Shown here: in pieces, positions 39,354 to 47,262 of the stretch | Numbering within the stretch: the stretch's first letter is position 1 | Layout: each line of letters starts with the position of its first letter | Assembly: GCF_029767755.1 (NCBI RefSeq) | Contig: NZ_JARUQS010000001.1 | Location: forward strand, 1,240,001 to 1,304,000 | DNA: 64,000 nt | From: Thiomicrorhabdus sp. zzn3 | Lineage (GTDB): Bacteria; Pseudomonadota; Gammaproteobacteria; Thiomicrospirales; Thiomicrospiraceae | Direction: 5' to 3' | Notes under the pieces: generated by a model | Told to the model about the DNA's origin: nothing | What the model saw: only the letters and a program-made list of their open reading frames with translations | Databases searched by the model: none | Position numbers and translations under genes: made by a program

Positions 39354-40037
39354 TTAAGAAACCAGATAATCCAATAAACGCTCCATCGCCTTCTGTGAAT
39401 CTTCATAAAAAGCTGCCGGCGTTTTCTGTAACTCTTCAACAGACTGAATATAAGGGCCTTCTGGGAGCTTACCGTCAACATCCTTTAGCCAATGATCAAT
39501 GGTCTCTGGAATCACCTCTAAATGATATTGCAGACCAATAATCTTATCTCCCAGCTGAAAGGCCTGATTTTCACAGGCGCGACTGCTCATTAGTCGGATC
39601 GCACCTTCGGGCAGATAAAAGGTTTCGCCATGCCAGTGAAACACGGGCTTAGACAACGTGATCTGAATACCTTGACCATTGGATACATTGTCCACCGGAT
39701 ACCAGCCGATCTCCTGATGCTCGCCCTGAACCACATCCGCGCCCAACACATTGGCAATCATTTGCGCCCCCAAACAAATCCCCAGCAAAGGGATTCCATC
39801 TTCAACCACTTCTGCCAGGCAACTTTTCTCCGTTTTGAGCCAAGCATAATCGTCTTCGTCATTAACGCTCATCAGACCGCCCAAGACAATCACCAGGTCG
39901 AACTCCTTGACAGGCGGAAACTCCGGATTTGGCTCAAATAGCTTCACATAGGTCAGATCAGCCTGATGCGATGCCATCCAAGACGCCATATTACCAATAC
40001 CCTCATTAGGCTCGTGTTGAAACACCAGAACTTTCAC
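39354..40037 (-). CDS. class I glutamine amidotransferase (GMP synthase-like)
   Basis: 227 residues. The nucleophile elbow LLGICLGAQMIANVLGAD and a histidine in GLQYHLEV show a GATase1 fold; it lacks a synthetase partner domain. Relatives of this type cleave gamma-glutamyl compounds. In a window with gamma-glutamylmethylamide synthesis that is suggestive but unproven. Confidence 0.75.
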   Translation of the reverse strand: MKVLVFQHEPNEGIGNMASWMASHQADLTYVKLFEPNPEFPPVKEFDLVIVLGGLMSVNDEDDYAWLKTEKSCLAEVVEDGIPLLGICLGAQMIANVLGADVVQGEHQEIGWYPVDNVSNGQGIQITLSKPVFHWHGETFYLPEGAIRLMSSRACENQAFQLGDKIIGLQYHLEVIPETIDHWLKDVDGKLPEGPYIQSVEELQKTPAAFYEDSQKAMERLLDYLVS

Positions 40038-40094
40038 GTTTAAAACTCCAAGTTGTTGTATTAATTAAAAATAACATTACCAAAAAATGCAAAA

Positions 40095-40120
40095 CGCCAA
40101 TGAGACCAGTCTCATTGACG
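40095..40120 (-). terminator. terminator of the chemoreceptor gene
   Basis: CAATGAGAC/GTCTCATTG (40098-40117) with a two-base centre, extended by CGT/GCG, is followed on the minus strand by T-rich sequence. Confidence 0.7.
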
Positions 40121-40178
40121 CTAGAAAACTTCAAAACCTGCCCCAGGATGGGCTTAACGACGTCCTCACATAAAAACG

Positions 40179-42260
40179 CTACAACCGAATCGCTTCCATA
40201 TTCTTTTGTAACTCGTTTGCACGCTCGATCACCGAGTGCGTTAACTGATTAGACTGGTCCGATAAGGCCGCATTCTCTTGGGTAAACTGATCGAGCTGCG
40301 CAATCGCCTGGTTAACGTGCTCAATACTGGTGATCTCTTCTTCCGCTGCAGAGCGAATGGTTGAAACAATCTCGATCAGTTTATCCATATTGTCGTTAAT
40401 GTCTTCCAAGGCCTTGGTCGAATCTTGAGAAAGGCTTTCACCATGACTCACCAAGGCCAAATTTTGCTCGACCAGCTGGCGAATCTCACCGGAAGACTCT
40501 GCGGCTCTCATGGCCAAATTTCTGACTTCTCCGGCTACCACGGCAAACCCTCTACCATGCTCTCCAGCGCGCGCTGATTCAACCGAGGCATTCAGAGCCA
40601 ACAGATTGGTTTGGAACGAAATCCCTTCCATCAATTCCACAATGCCTTCAATTTTGCGACTGGCCTCATTGATTTGCCCCATCGCTTCACGCGATTGATT
40701 CACAATGTCACTGCCTTTAACGATGTGATCTTTGACTACCTGCCCAAGCTCCATGGCCGTGTTGGATTCATGAGAGGTATTGCGGATGGTGTTTGCCAGT
40801 TCCTCCATACTTGCAGCCGTTTGCTCCAGCGAGGCCGCTTGCTGCTGGGTTCGCCCATTAAGATTCTCATTGTCTTTACCCAAAGCTCCCATGTTCTGAA
40901 CCACAATGCGACTGGTGTCCGCCGTTTGCGCCAGCAACCCCCTGAGGTTTTGCATGGCTTGATTAATCCCCGCCTTCAAACGCTCCAGATCTCCCTGGTA
41001 GGCTCCAAGAATGGTTTGTGTCATATCGCCTTGGGAAAAGGCCTCCATCACCTGATTAATCTCTTTAAAGGCGCCATCCAGTGAAGAAGCACTGTCATTG
41101 ACCGCCCCTTTAAGGTCAGACAAGTCACCCGGTAACGCCTCTTCAACCCGATATGAAAATTGTCCGTTCGCCATAAAGAACATCACCCTAGTCACCGCTG
41201 CCAACGCACTTTTAATAGTCAACATCGACGCGACCCCCTGTCTGACCGTTTCAGCCTCCTCTTCACTCAAGCCAATTGACAAAGCATCCAAATGCTTGGA
41301 CAAAGAAATATCAATACCGGCCACACCCACGACTTTTCCTTGATCGATAATCGGTGTGACCACGCTGGTGATCAAGAACTCTTGGTCCCCGACCGGATAC
41401 ATATACGGATCCACCACTTGTGGCTGTTGCGTTTGCAGCGGTTTAAGATAAAAGTCCCCCAAACCGGGCACTTCGTAATCCACCAAAGGCTCCAGAGCCA
41501 GCTGACCGTTTTCTCCACGCCCCCAGAAAGGCATAAATCTGCCCGTTGAATCATGCCAATCAACGCTCTTAAACTGCTCGTCTTTGCCATCAAATGCGCC
41601 GGGTTCCCAACCGCTCCAACAGGCCAGAAAGTTTGGATGGTCTTGCAGTTTGCCATGAATAAGCTGCAACGCTTCTTTTCGTGAAGCGCCCTGACGACGA
41701 GACTCCAATAACGCTTGCGCCATCTCAGCCACCACTTGCTGCGCCTGCGCAATGTCATCCGTCGCTTTGGCTAAAGTTAATTGGCCACCAAAGTCTCCGT
41801 CTTGAATCGCACCGACCACCTGCTTGATCACCTTGCGTGCCTGTTTATTTTGACGAATGGACTCCGCCAACTTCTCTTTGAATTCATCGGGAACCGCTTG
41901 ATCAAGCTCATGAATGCGGCGCTCACTCTCCTGCTTCATCGCCAGCCATAATGCATCAAACACCTCTGTGTGTGGTTTTTGCTCACGTAAAAGCGACTCC
42001 AACTCTCTCTTCACCCCTTCTGGAAACGTTTCCGGTAGAGTACCCTCGGCCAAATACTGTTGAACAGCAGCCTGATGGACTCGAAGCAGACGAGTATAAA
42101 AAAACACCACCGAAGCCAAAGAGGTCAAAACGATCGCAGCCATCAGCCCCCCGCTATCGATCGGCATTTGCGCACTTTTCTCCCAGAGCAGTGCACCGCC
42201 GACGACCAGTAGATTGATGACTATGACACCTAAAATCGCAAGCTGCATTTTCACCCTCAA
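40179..42260 (-). CDS. methyl-accepting chemotaxis protein with an apparently cytoplasmic Cache domain
   Basis: 693 residues. Two membrane helices lie at about 6-25 and 38-57 with only a short loop between. A Cache-type sensor (about 175-322: ACWSGWEPGAFDGKD, GRFMPFWGR, VDPYMYPVGDQEFLITS, GVAGIDISL) comes after the second helix, and no further helix follows. HAMP-like linkers and the methyl-accepting signalling hairpin (NLLALNASVESARAGEHGRGFAVVAGEVRNLAMRAA region) complete it. Normally Cache domains lie outside the membrane, so this would sense something inside the cell. Ligand unknown. Confidence 0.85.
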   Translation of the reverse strand: MRVKMQLAILGVIVINLLVVGGALLWEKSAQMPIDSGGLMAAIVLTSLASVVFFYTRLLRVHQAAVQQYLAEGTLPETFPEGVKRELESLLREQKPHTEVFDALWLAMKQESERRIHELDQAVPDEFKEKLAESIRQNKQARKVIKQVVGAIQDGDFGGQLTLAKATDDIAQAQQVVAEMAQALLESRRQGASRKEALQLIHGKLQDHPNFLACWSGWEPGAFDGKDEQFKSVDWHDSTGRFMPFWGRGENGQLALEPLVDYEVPGLGDFYLKPLQTQQPQVVDPYMYPVGDQEFLITSVVTPIIDQGKVVGVAGIDISLSKHLDALSIGLSEEEAETVRQGVASMLTIKSALAAVTRVMFFMANGQFSYRVEEALPGDLSDLKGAVNDSASSLDGAFKEINQVMEAFSQGDMTQTILGAYQGDLERLKAGINQAMQNLRGLLAQTADTSRIVVQNMGALGKDNENLNGRTQQQAASLEQTAASMEELANTIRNTSHESNTAMELGQVVKDHIVKGSDIVNQSREAMGQINEASRKIEGIVELMEGISFQTNLLALNASVESARAGEHGRGFAVVAGEVRNLAMRAAESSGEIRQLVEQNLALVSHGESLSQDSTKALEDINDNMDKLIEIVSTIRSAAEEEITSIEHVNQAIAQLDQFTQENAALSDQSNQLTHSVIERANELQKNMEAIRL

Positions 42261-42495
42261 TAAAATTTATTTCTTTTCCAACTAATAGCAAAGGCTATTC
42301 TGAATCTGAAAAGTCTTTAAAAATAAAGCAAATAGCGTCTTTCCTATTGTTTTATTTAAGAAAAATTAAAATAACTGATTCACTTTGGTGCGATAAAAAA
42401 CAGGCCTGTCAAAATGGAACAGGCCTGGTAAGTTTGCAGAACAAGCAAGCCTGAGCTGAAACTGATCAGGCCTGATGAAATCAGAAATTAAAAAA
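42261..42495. other. gap between the chemoreceptor gene and mgsC with three CAGGCCTG copies
   Basis: The copies are at 42401-42408, 42420-42427 and 42467-42474. The first two form the mgsC terminator. A half-site (CAAGCCTGAG at about 42446-42455) also occurs. The rest is AT-rich with no gene. Confidence 0.7.
42395..42427 (-). terminator. terminator of the purU-mgd-gmaS-mgs operon, built from CAGGCCTG motifs
   Basis: On the minus strand CAGGCCTGT and ACAGGCCTG form a nine-base stem around a nine-base loop, followed directly by six T. It lies 69 bases past the mgsC stop. Confidence 0.8.
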
Positions 42496-43818
42496 TCAAT
42501 AAGAATGTCTGCCCGGAATCCAATCGGTTCCGGCAAGCGGTACACCGGCCATCGCCGCCGCTTCCACATTCAATGCCACCAAATCTTCCGGTTCCAAGTT
42601 ATGCAGATGGGATTTTCCACACGCTCTCGCCAGCGTTTGCGCTTCCATGGTCAATACATTCAAATAATTGGCGAGACGGCGTCCGGCCAGCTCCGGATCC
42701 AACCTTGCAGCCAGCTCCGGATCTTGGGTAGAGATCCCCGCCGGACATTTACCTTCGTGATAATCGTCGTAATACCCCGCGGCAGAACCGATCTTTTGAT
42801 ACTCTTCATCCCACTTGGGATGATTACAACCCAATGCAATCAGCGCCGCCGTTCCAATGGCGACCGCATCGGCGCCCAGCGCCATACACTTGGCCACATC
42901 GGCCCCGCTGCGAATCCCACCGGAGACGATCAGCTGCACTTTGCGATGCATATCCATCTCTTGCAAGGCACGTACCGCCTGAGGAATCGCCGCCATCGTT
43001 GGAATCCCCACATGTTCGATAAAAACGTCCTGCGTCGCCGCAGTACCGCCTTGCATACCATCCAGTACGATCACGTCCGCCCCGGCTTTCACTGCCAGTT
43101 TGACATCATAGTAAGTACGGGTCGCGCCGATCTTGACGTAAATTGGCACATTCCAGTCAGTGATCTCTCTCAGTTCCTGAATCTTGATGGCCAGATCATC
43201 CGGCCCGGTCCAGTCCGGATGACGGCAGGCACTGCGCTGATCAATACCTTTTGGCAAGTCGCGCATTTTGGCCACACGGTCGGTGATTTTCTGCCCCAGC
43301 AACATACCGCCGCCGCCGGGTTTGGCACCTTGCCCCAAAACCACTTCAATCGCATCCGCTTTACGTAAATCGTCCGGGTTCATACCGTAGCGAGAGGGTA
43401 AATATTGATAGACCAGAGTTTTGGAGGTTTTACGCTCTTCCGGAGTCATTCCGCCGTCTCCGGTCGTAGTTGAGGTTCCGGCCATATTCGCGCCGCGTCC
43501 CAAAGCTTCTTTGGCATTGGCCGACAAAGCACCGAAACTCATCCCGGCAATAGTCACTACCGTATCCAGTTTGATCGGGTTCTTGGCAAAACGCGTGCCC
43601 AAAGTCACGTCGGTACCGCACTTCTCACGATACCCCTCCAGAGGGTAGCGCGACATACTCGCCCCCAAAAACAACAGGTCGTCAAAATGCGGAACTTTGC
43701 GCTTGGCGCCGAACCCTCTAATGTCGTAAATTCCGGTATCCGCCGCCCGTTGAATTTCGTTGATGACATCGCGACTGAACGTGGCCGACTCAATTAATCC
43801 TGGCTGTTTCTCACTCAT
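42496..43818 (-). CDS. mgsC: N-methylglutamate synthase subunit C (glutamate synthase FMN domain)
   Basis: 440 residues. It matches the FMN-binding domain of the large glutamate synthase subunit: GAKPGGGGMLLGQKIT, VIVLDGMQGGTAATQDVF and SGGIRSGADVAKCMALGADAVAIGTA. Cysteines in ALGCNH and GKCPAGISTQD would hold a 3Fe-4S cluster. In the N-methylglutamate pathway it transfers the methylamine group to glutamate. The alternative name GlxD (glutamate synthase-like) fits if the operon serves sarcosine. Last gene of the operon. Confidence 0.8.
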   Translation of the reverse strand: MSEKQPGLIESATFSRDVINEIQRAADTGIYDIRGFGAKRKVPHFDDLLFLGASMSRYPLEGYREKCGTDVTLGTRFAKNPIKLDTVVTIAGMSFGALSANAKEALGRGANMAGTSTTTGDGGMTPEERKTSKTLVYQYLPSRYGMNPDDLRKADAIEVVLGQGAKPGGGGMLLGQKITDRVAKMRDLPKGIDQRSACRHPDWTGPDDLAIKIQELREITDWNVPIYVKIGATRTYYDVKLAVKAGADVIVLDGMQGGTAATQDVFIEHVGIPTMAAIPQAVRALQEMDMHRKVQLIVSGGIRSGADVAKCMALGADAVAIGTAALIALGCNHPKWDEEYQKIGSAAGYYDDYHEGKCPAGISTQDPELAARLDPELAGRRLANYLNVLTMEAQTLARACGKSHLHNLEPEDLVALNVEAAAMAGVPLAGTDWIPGRHSY

Positions 43819-43839
43819 AACCGATTCCTTCTGCTTAAC

Positions 43840-44523
43840 TTAGTACGCTGATGCATTATCAACTTTGAATGTATAGAGCTGACGGGCTGATCCGTAGCGG
43901 GTAAATTCAGCCGGATCATCCTCACAGCCTGCTTCTTTTAAAAGCTGACTCAACTCTTCCAGGTGCTCCGCACGCATCTCTTTTTTGACGCAGTCCGCTC
44001 CTAAAGATTCCACACGGCCTTTGACATAAATATGCACTTCATACAGCGAGTCCCCGAGGGCTTCACCGGCATCGCCGCACACAACCAAACACCCGGACTG
44101 TCCCATAAAGGCACTCATGTGGCCGACCGAGCCTTTGACGACAATATCGACCCCTTTCATGGAAATGCCGCAACGTGCCGCGGCATCGCCATCAATCACC
44201 AGCAGGCCGCCATGAGCGGTTGCTCCGGCGGATTGACTGGCATTTCCCTTTACATGCACCTTACCGGACATCATGTTCTCCGCCACACCCTGACCGGCAT
44301 TACCGTTGATAACCACTTCGGCTTTCTGGTTCATCCCGGCGCAGTAATAACCGGCATGTCCGTTCAGATTCACGCTAATCGGCTGATCCAGACCCACGGC
44401 GACATTATGTTCACCCATCAGGTTATCCACGTTAATTTCGTCCGTTGCGTCCTTTGGTAAATCGTGCAAGGCTTGATTTAACTCTCTTACCGTCTGTTGT
44501 TTCAAATCAAATTTCATCGTCAT
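43840..44523 (-). CDS. mgsB: N-methylglutamate synthase subunit B (GXGXG domain)
   Basis: 227 residues with repeated Gly-rich turns (GHAGYYCAGMNQKAEVVINGNAG type) forming the beta-helix GXGXG domain of glutamate synthase C-termini. It is one of three small proteins (with MgsA and MgsC) that replace the single-chain enzyme. It is 20 bases after mgsA. Confidence 0.78.
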   Translation of the reverse strand: MTMKFDLKQQTVRELNQALHDLPKDATDEINVDNLMGEHNVAVGLDQPISVNLNGHAGYYCAGMNQKAEVVINGNAGQGVAENMMSGKVHVKGNASQSAGATAHGGLLVIDGDAAARCGISMKGVDIVVKGSVGHMSAFMGQSGCLVVCGDAGEALGDSLYEVHIYVKGRVESLGADCVKKEMRAEHLEELSQLLKEAGCEDDPAEFTRYGSARQLYTFKVDNASAY

Positions 44524-44542
44524 TCCCTCTTACCTCAACCCC

Positions 44543-45442
44543 TTAATCACGTCCCCAGAAATAGACTTTTCCCGGATCAGGCTCCCACAAATTGGCTTGT
44601 TCAATACCCGGCAAGGTCGTTAACGCATGGTATTCGGACGACATGGCGACATAGTCGTCGGTTTCCGCAATCACCGCCGGCTTGCAGGCGATCGGGTCGC
44701 GAATCACCGCAAAGCCGTTACGCGTGCCGATAGTGAAAGTAAAGAAGCCGTCCAAATCATCAAGTGCGGCCGTCAGAGCTTCTTCCACGCTGTCTCCGGA
44801 CTGCAGGCGATGGGTCAGATAACCGGCGGCCACTTCGGAGTCGTTTTCCGTCTCAAAGACAATGCCTTTTTTCTTCAACTCTTCACGCAGACGGTTGTGG
44901 TTGGAGAGAGAGCCGTTGTGCACCAGACACAAATCCATGCCGGTTGAAAACGGATGTGATCCCTCCATGGTCACGCCACTTTCTGTTGCCATACGCGTAT
45001 GGCCGATGATGTGCGAGCCTTTCATTCCCTTCAGATTGAATTTGCCCGCAATCTCTTCCGGTAGACCAATCGACTTTAAAATCTCAATCGAATGGCCAAC
45101 ACTCATGATTTTCACGTCAGGCGCTTGATCGGTAATGAAGCCGCGCACGCCGGCTTCGTCGGCGTTGATCTTAAACACCGCGGCATTGGCGTTATGGAGT
45201 ACCGACACAGAGGCATCAAATGCTTCTTCCAGCTGACCGGCCAATTCATGCCAGTGGTAATGAGGATCTTCGTGCTGCAAGGTCAGCTTCACCATGTCCT
45301 CACCGACTTCATCCCCGTAAATGGCAAAGCCAGCACTGTCCGGACCGCGATCGGTCATCGCAATCAACATCGGTTCGAACAACGCACCCAACTGATCTTG
45401 CAGCGCATCATTTTTCAAATAAAGGCCCACAATTCCGCACAT
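44543..45442 (-). CDS. mgsA: N-methylglutamate synthase subunit A (class II amidotransferase)
   Basis: 299 residues. Nucleophilic Cys2 is at the start (MCGIVGLYLKN), and GHTRMATESGVT plus LCLVHNGSLSNHN are the class II amidotransferase signatures. In MgsABC it would release methylamine from gamma-glutamylmethylamide. It stands directly after gmaS, 11 bases apart. Confidence 0.8.
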   Translation of the reverse strand: MCGIVGLYLKNDALQDQLGALFEPMLIAMTDRGPDSAGFAIYGDEVGEDMVKLTLQHEDPHYHWHELAGQLEEAFDASVSVLHNANAAVFKINADEAGVRGFITDQAPDVKIMSVGHSIEILKSIGLPEEIAGKFNLKGMKGSHIIGHTRMATESGVTMEGSHPFSTGMDLCLVHNGSLSNHNRLREELKKKGIVFETENDSEVAAGYLTHRLQSGDSVEEALTAALDDLDGFFTFTIGTRNGFAVIRDPIACKPAVIAETDDYVAMSSEYHALTTLPGIEQANLWEPDPGKVYFWGRD

Positions 45443-45453
45443 ACGATTTCTCC

Positions 45454-46785
45454 TTAAAAATATTCGGCGTAACGATCCACTTCCCAGTCAGAAACATGTC
45501 GCTGGTACTCCACCCACTCCATGCGTTTGATCTCGATGAACTCTTTGACGAATTTCTCGCCGAACTGTTCGTGGAAGAGCGTGCTGTTTTCCAGCTCGTT
45601 TATCGCCTCTGAAAGCGATTGCGGCAAGGTATCGATGCCCAACTCTTTCAGTTCGTCAAACGACAGTTTGTAGTGATTTAAATTACGCGGTTCACCCGGA
45701 TTCATTGTTTTCTCAATTCCGTCCAGGCCGGCGGCAATAATCGCAGCCGTGACCAGGTAAGGATTGCATCCCGCATCGGGAAGACGGAATTCCAGGCGCC
45801 CGTATGGCACTCGAACCATCGCCGTTCGGTTGTTGTCGCCATAGCTGATAAAGGCTGGCGCCCAGGTAGCACCGGATAATGAACGCCCAACCACCAGACG
45901 CTTGTAGGAGTTCACCGACGGCGCGGCAAAAGCACACAACGCTTTGGCGTGATGCATCAATCCGCCCAGGAAGTGGTAAGCCATTTCCGACAGGCCGAGG
46001 TTATTGGGATCGGCATCGTCACCAAACAGGTTATTGCCCGCTTGGTCGCAAACCGAAAGGTGGAAGTGGAAACCGTTACCGGTTCGGTTCGGATTCGGTT
46101 TCGGCATAAACGAACAGGTCAACCCCATCTCATTGGCGATTTCACTGCCGGCCATTCGCACAAAGGTGATACGATCTGCCGAGGTTTTGGCATCGGTGTA
46201 GGTGTAGTTAATCTCAAATTGGCCGTTGGCGTCTTCATGGTCAATCTGGTAAACATCAAATCCGACCTGCTGCAGCGAATCGACAAACTTTTCCAAAAAC
46301 GCGCGTGAGCGTGACAATCCCTTGTAGTCGTAACAGGGCTTATCCAAGGTGTCGGTGTCGTCATAAGGCACCAGTTTGCCGTCACTGCGTTTCAACAGGC
46401 TAAACTCCGGCTCAATCCCGGTATTCAAGGTCCAACCCTTTTCAGACAGGCGTTCAATCTGCTGGAGCATAATGTGACGCGAATCAAACTCATAGGGTTC
46501 ATCATTGACATAACCGGTACAGGCGATTCGGGCATACCCTTTCTGCCAAGGCACCAGACTCAGCGTGCTCAAATCCCCTCTGGCCATATAGTCGGCTTCA
46601 TGCGGTTCAAGCCCTAATCCCCACACGGCAAATCCGGCAAACCCGGCACCGCTTTCCACCACATCTTCCAAACAATGTGCCGGAACCGATTTGGTTTTGG
46701 CGACACCGTGAATATCGACAAACTGGGCCAAGATGAACTTAACGTCGTTCTCTTTGAGAAACTGTTTTGCTTCTTCCAAGGTCAT
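45454..46785 (-). CDS. gmaS: gamma-glutamylmethylamide synthetase
   Basis: 443 residues of the glutamine synthetase III-like (GlnT) family: [36 protein letters not shown] and the C-terminal [15 protein letters not shown]. The segments EDANGQF and MEWVEY are those I know as the targets of gmaS-specific primers, favouring GmaS over ordinary glutamine synthetase. It joins methylamine to glutamate with ATP, the first step of the N-methylglutamate pathway. It is placed between mgdABCD and mgsABC, which it serves. Confidence 0.85.
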   Translation of the reverse strand: MTLEEAKQFLKENDVKFILAQFVDIHGVAKTKSVPAHCLEDVVESGAGFAGFAVWGLGLEPHEADYMARGDLSTLSLVPWQKGYARIACTGYVNDEPYEFDSRHIMLQQIERLSEKGWTLNTGIEPEFSLLKRSDGKLVPYDDTDTLDKPCYDYKGLSRSRAFLEKFVDSLQQVGFDVYQIDHEDANGQFEINYTYTDAKTSADRITFVRMAGSEIANEMGLTCSFMPKPNPNRTGNGFHFHLSVCDQAGNNLFGDDADPNNLGLSEMAYHFLGGLMHHAKALCAFAAPSVNSYKRLVVGRSLSGATWAPAFISYGDNNRTAMVRVPYGRLEFRLPDAGCNPYLVTAAIIAAGLDGIEKTMNPGEPRNLNHYKLSFDELKELGIDTLPQSLSEAINELENSTLFHEQFGEKFVKEFIEIKRMEWVEYQRHVSDWEVDRYAEYF

Positions 46786-46788
46786 TTT

Positions 46789-47262
46789 TTACACTCCAAT
46801 TTTCAGAAAGGGGGATGAATCGATCTGTTTCTGTAGCGTCGTTAGCAGATAATGGCCATAGGTCGGATCACAGCCGACAACCAACGGGGCATCATCCGAA
46901 ATGAGCATCCATACTGAAACGCCTGCGACGGAAACCATCACAAAATCACCAGGAGAGGCCTGCCTGAAATCGTAAATACATACTTCGGACATCAAGGCGC
47001 GCCAGTCACCTGACAATTCAAACACCACATCCCCTCGTTGGAATGCATACTGTTTTTGATTTAAAACTTTGGAATCAAAGTTATTGAGATTGATTAAAAA
47101 CTCTTCGACACCCAAACGGGCAATAAACTGATGGGTCGCAACCTTGCGATAAGAGAAAACCAGCATTTCATCTCCGCCCTCCTCTGTCAACGCCTGTGAT
47201 ATTTTCTGACCTCTTAAATGCAGCAGGCCTGGCATCGATAATTCGGTTATCTGTACGCTCAT
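46789..47262 (-). CDS. mgdD: N-methylglutamate dehydrogenase subunit D (sarcosine oxidase gamma type)
   Basis: 157 residues, related to the gamma subunit of heterotetrameric sarcosine oxidase: it begins with a short strand and contains FLINLNNFDSKVLNQ and DAPLVVGCDPTYGHYLL-like segments. The ATG overlaps the mgdC stop by four bases (ATGA). It likely supports the folate-binding half of the complex. Confidence 0.7.
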   Translation of the reverse strand: MSVQITELSMPGLLHLRGQKISQALTEEGGDEMLVFSYRKVATHQFIARLGVEEFLINLNNFDSKVLNQKQYAFQRGDVVFELSGDWRALMSEVCIYDFRQASPGDFVMVSVAGVSVWMLISDDAPLVVGCDPTYGHYLLTTLQKQIDSSPFLKIGV

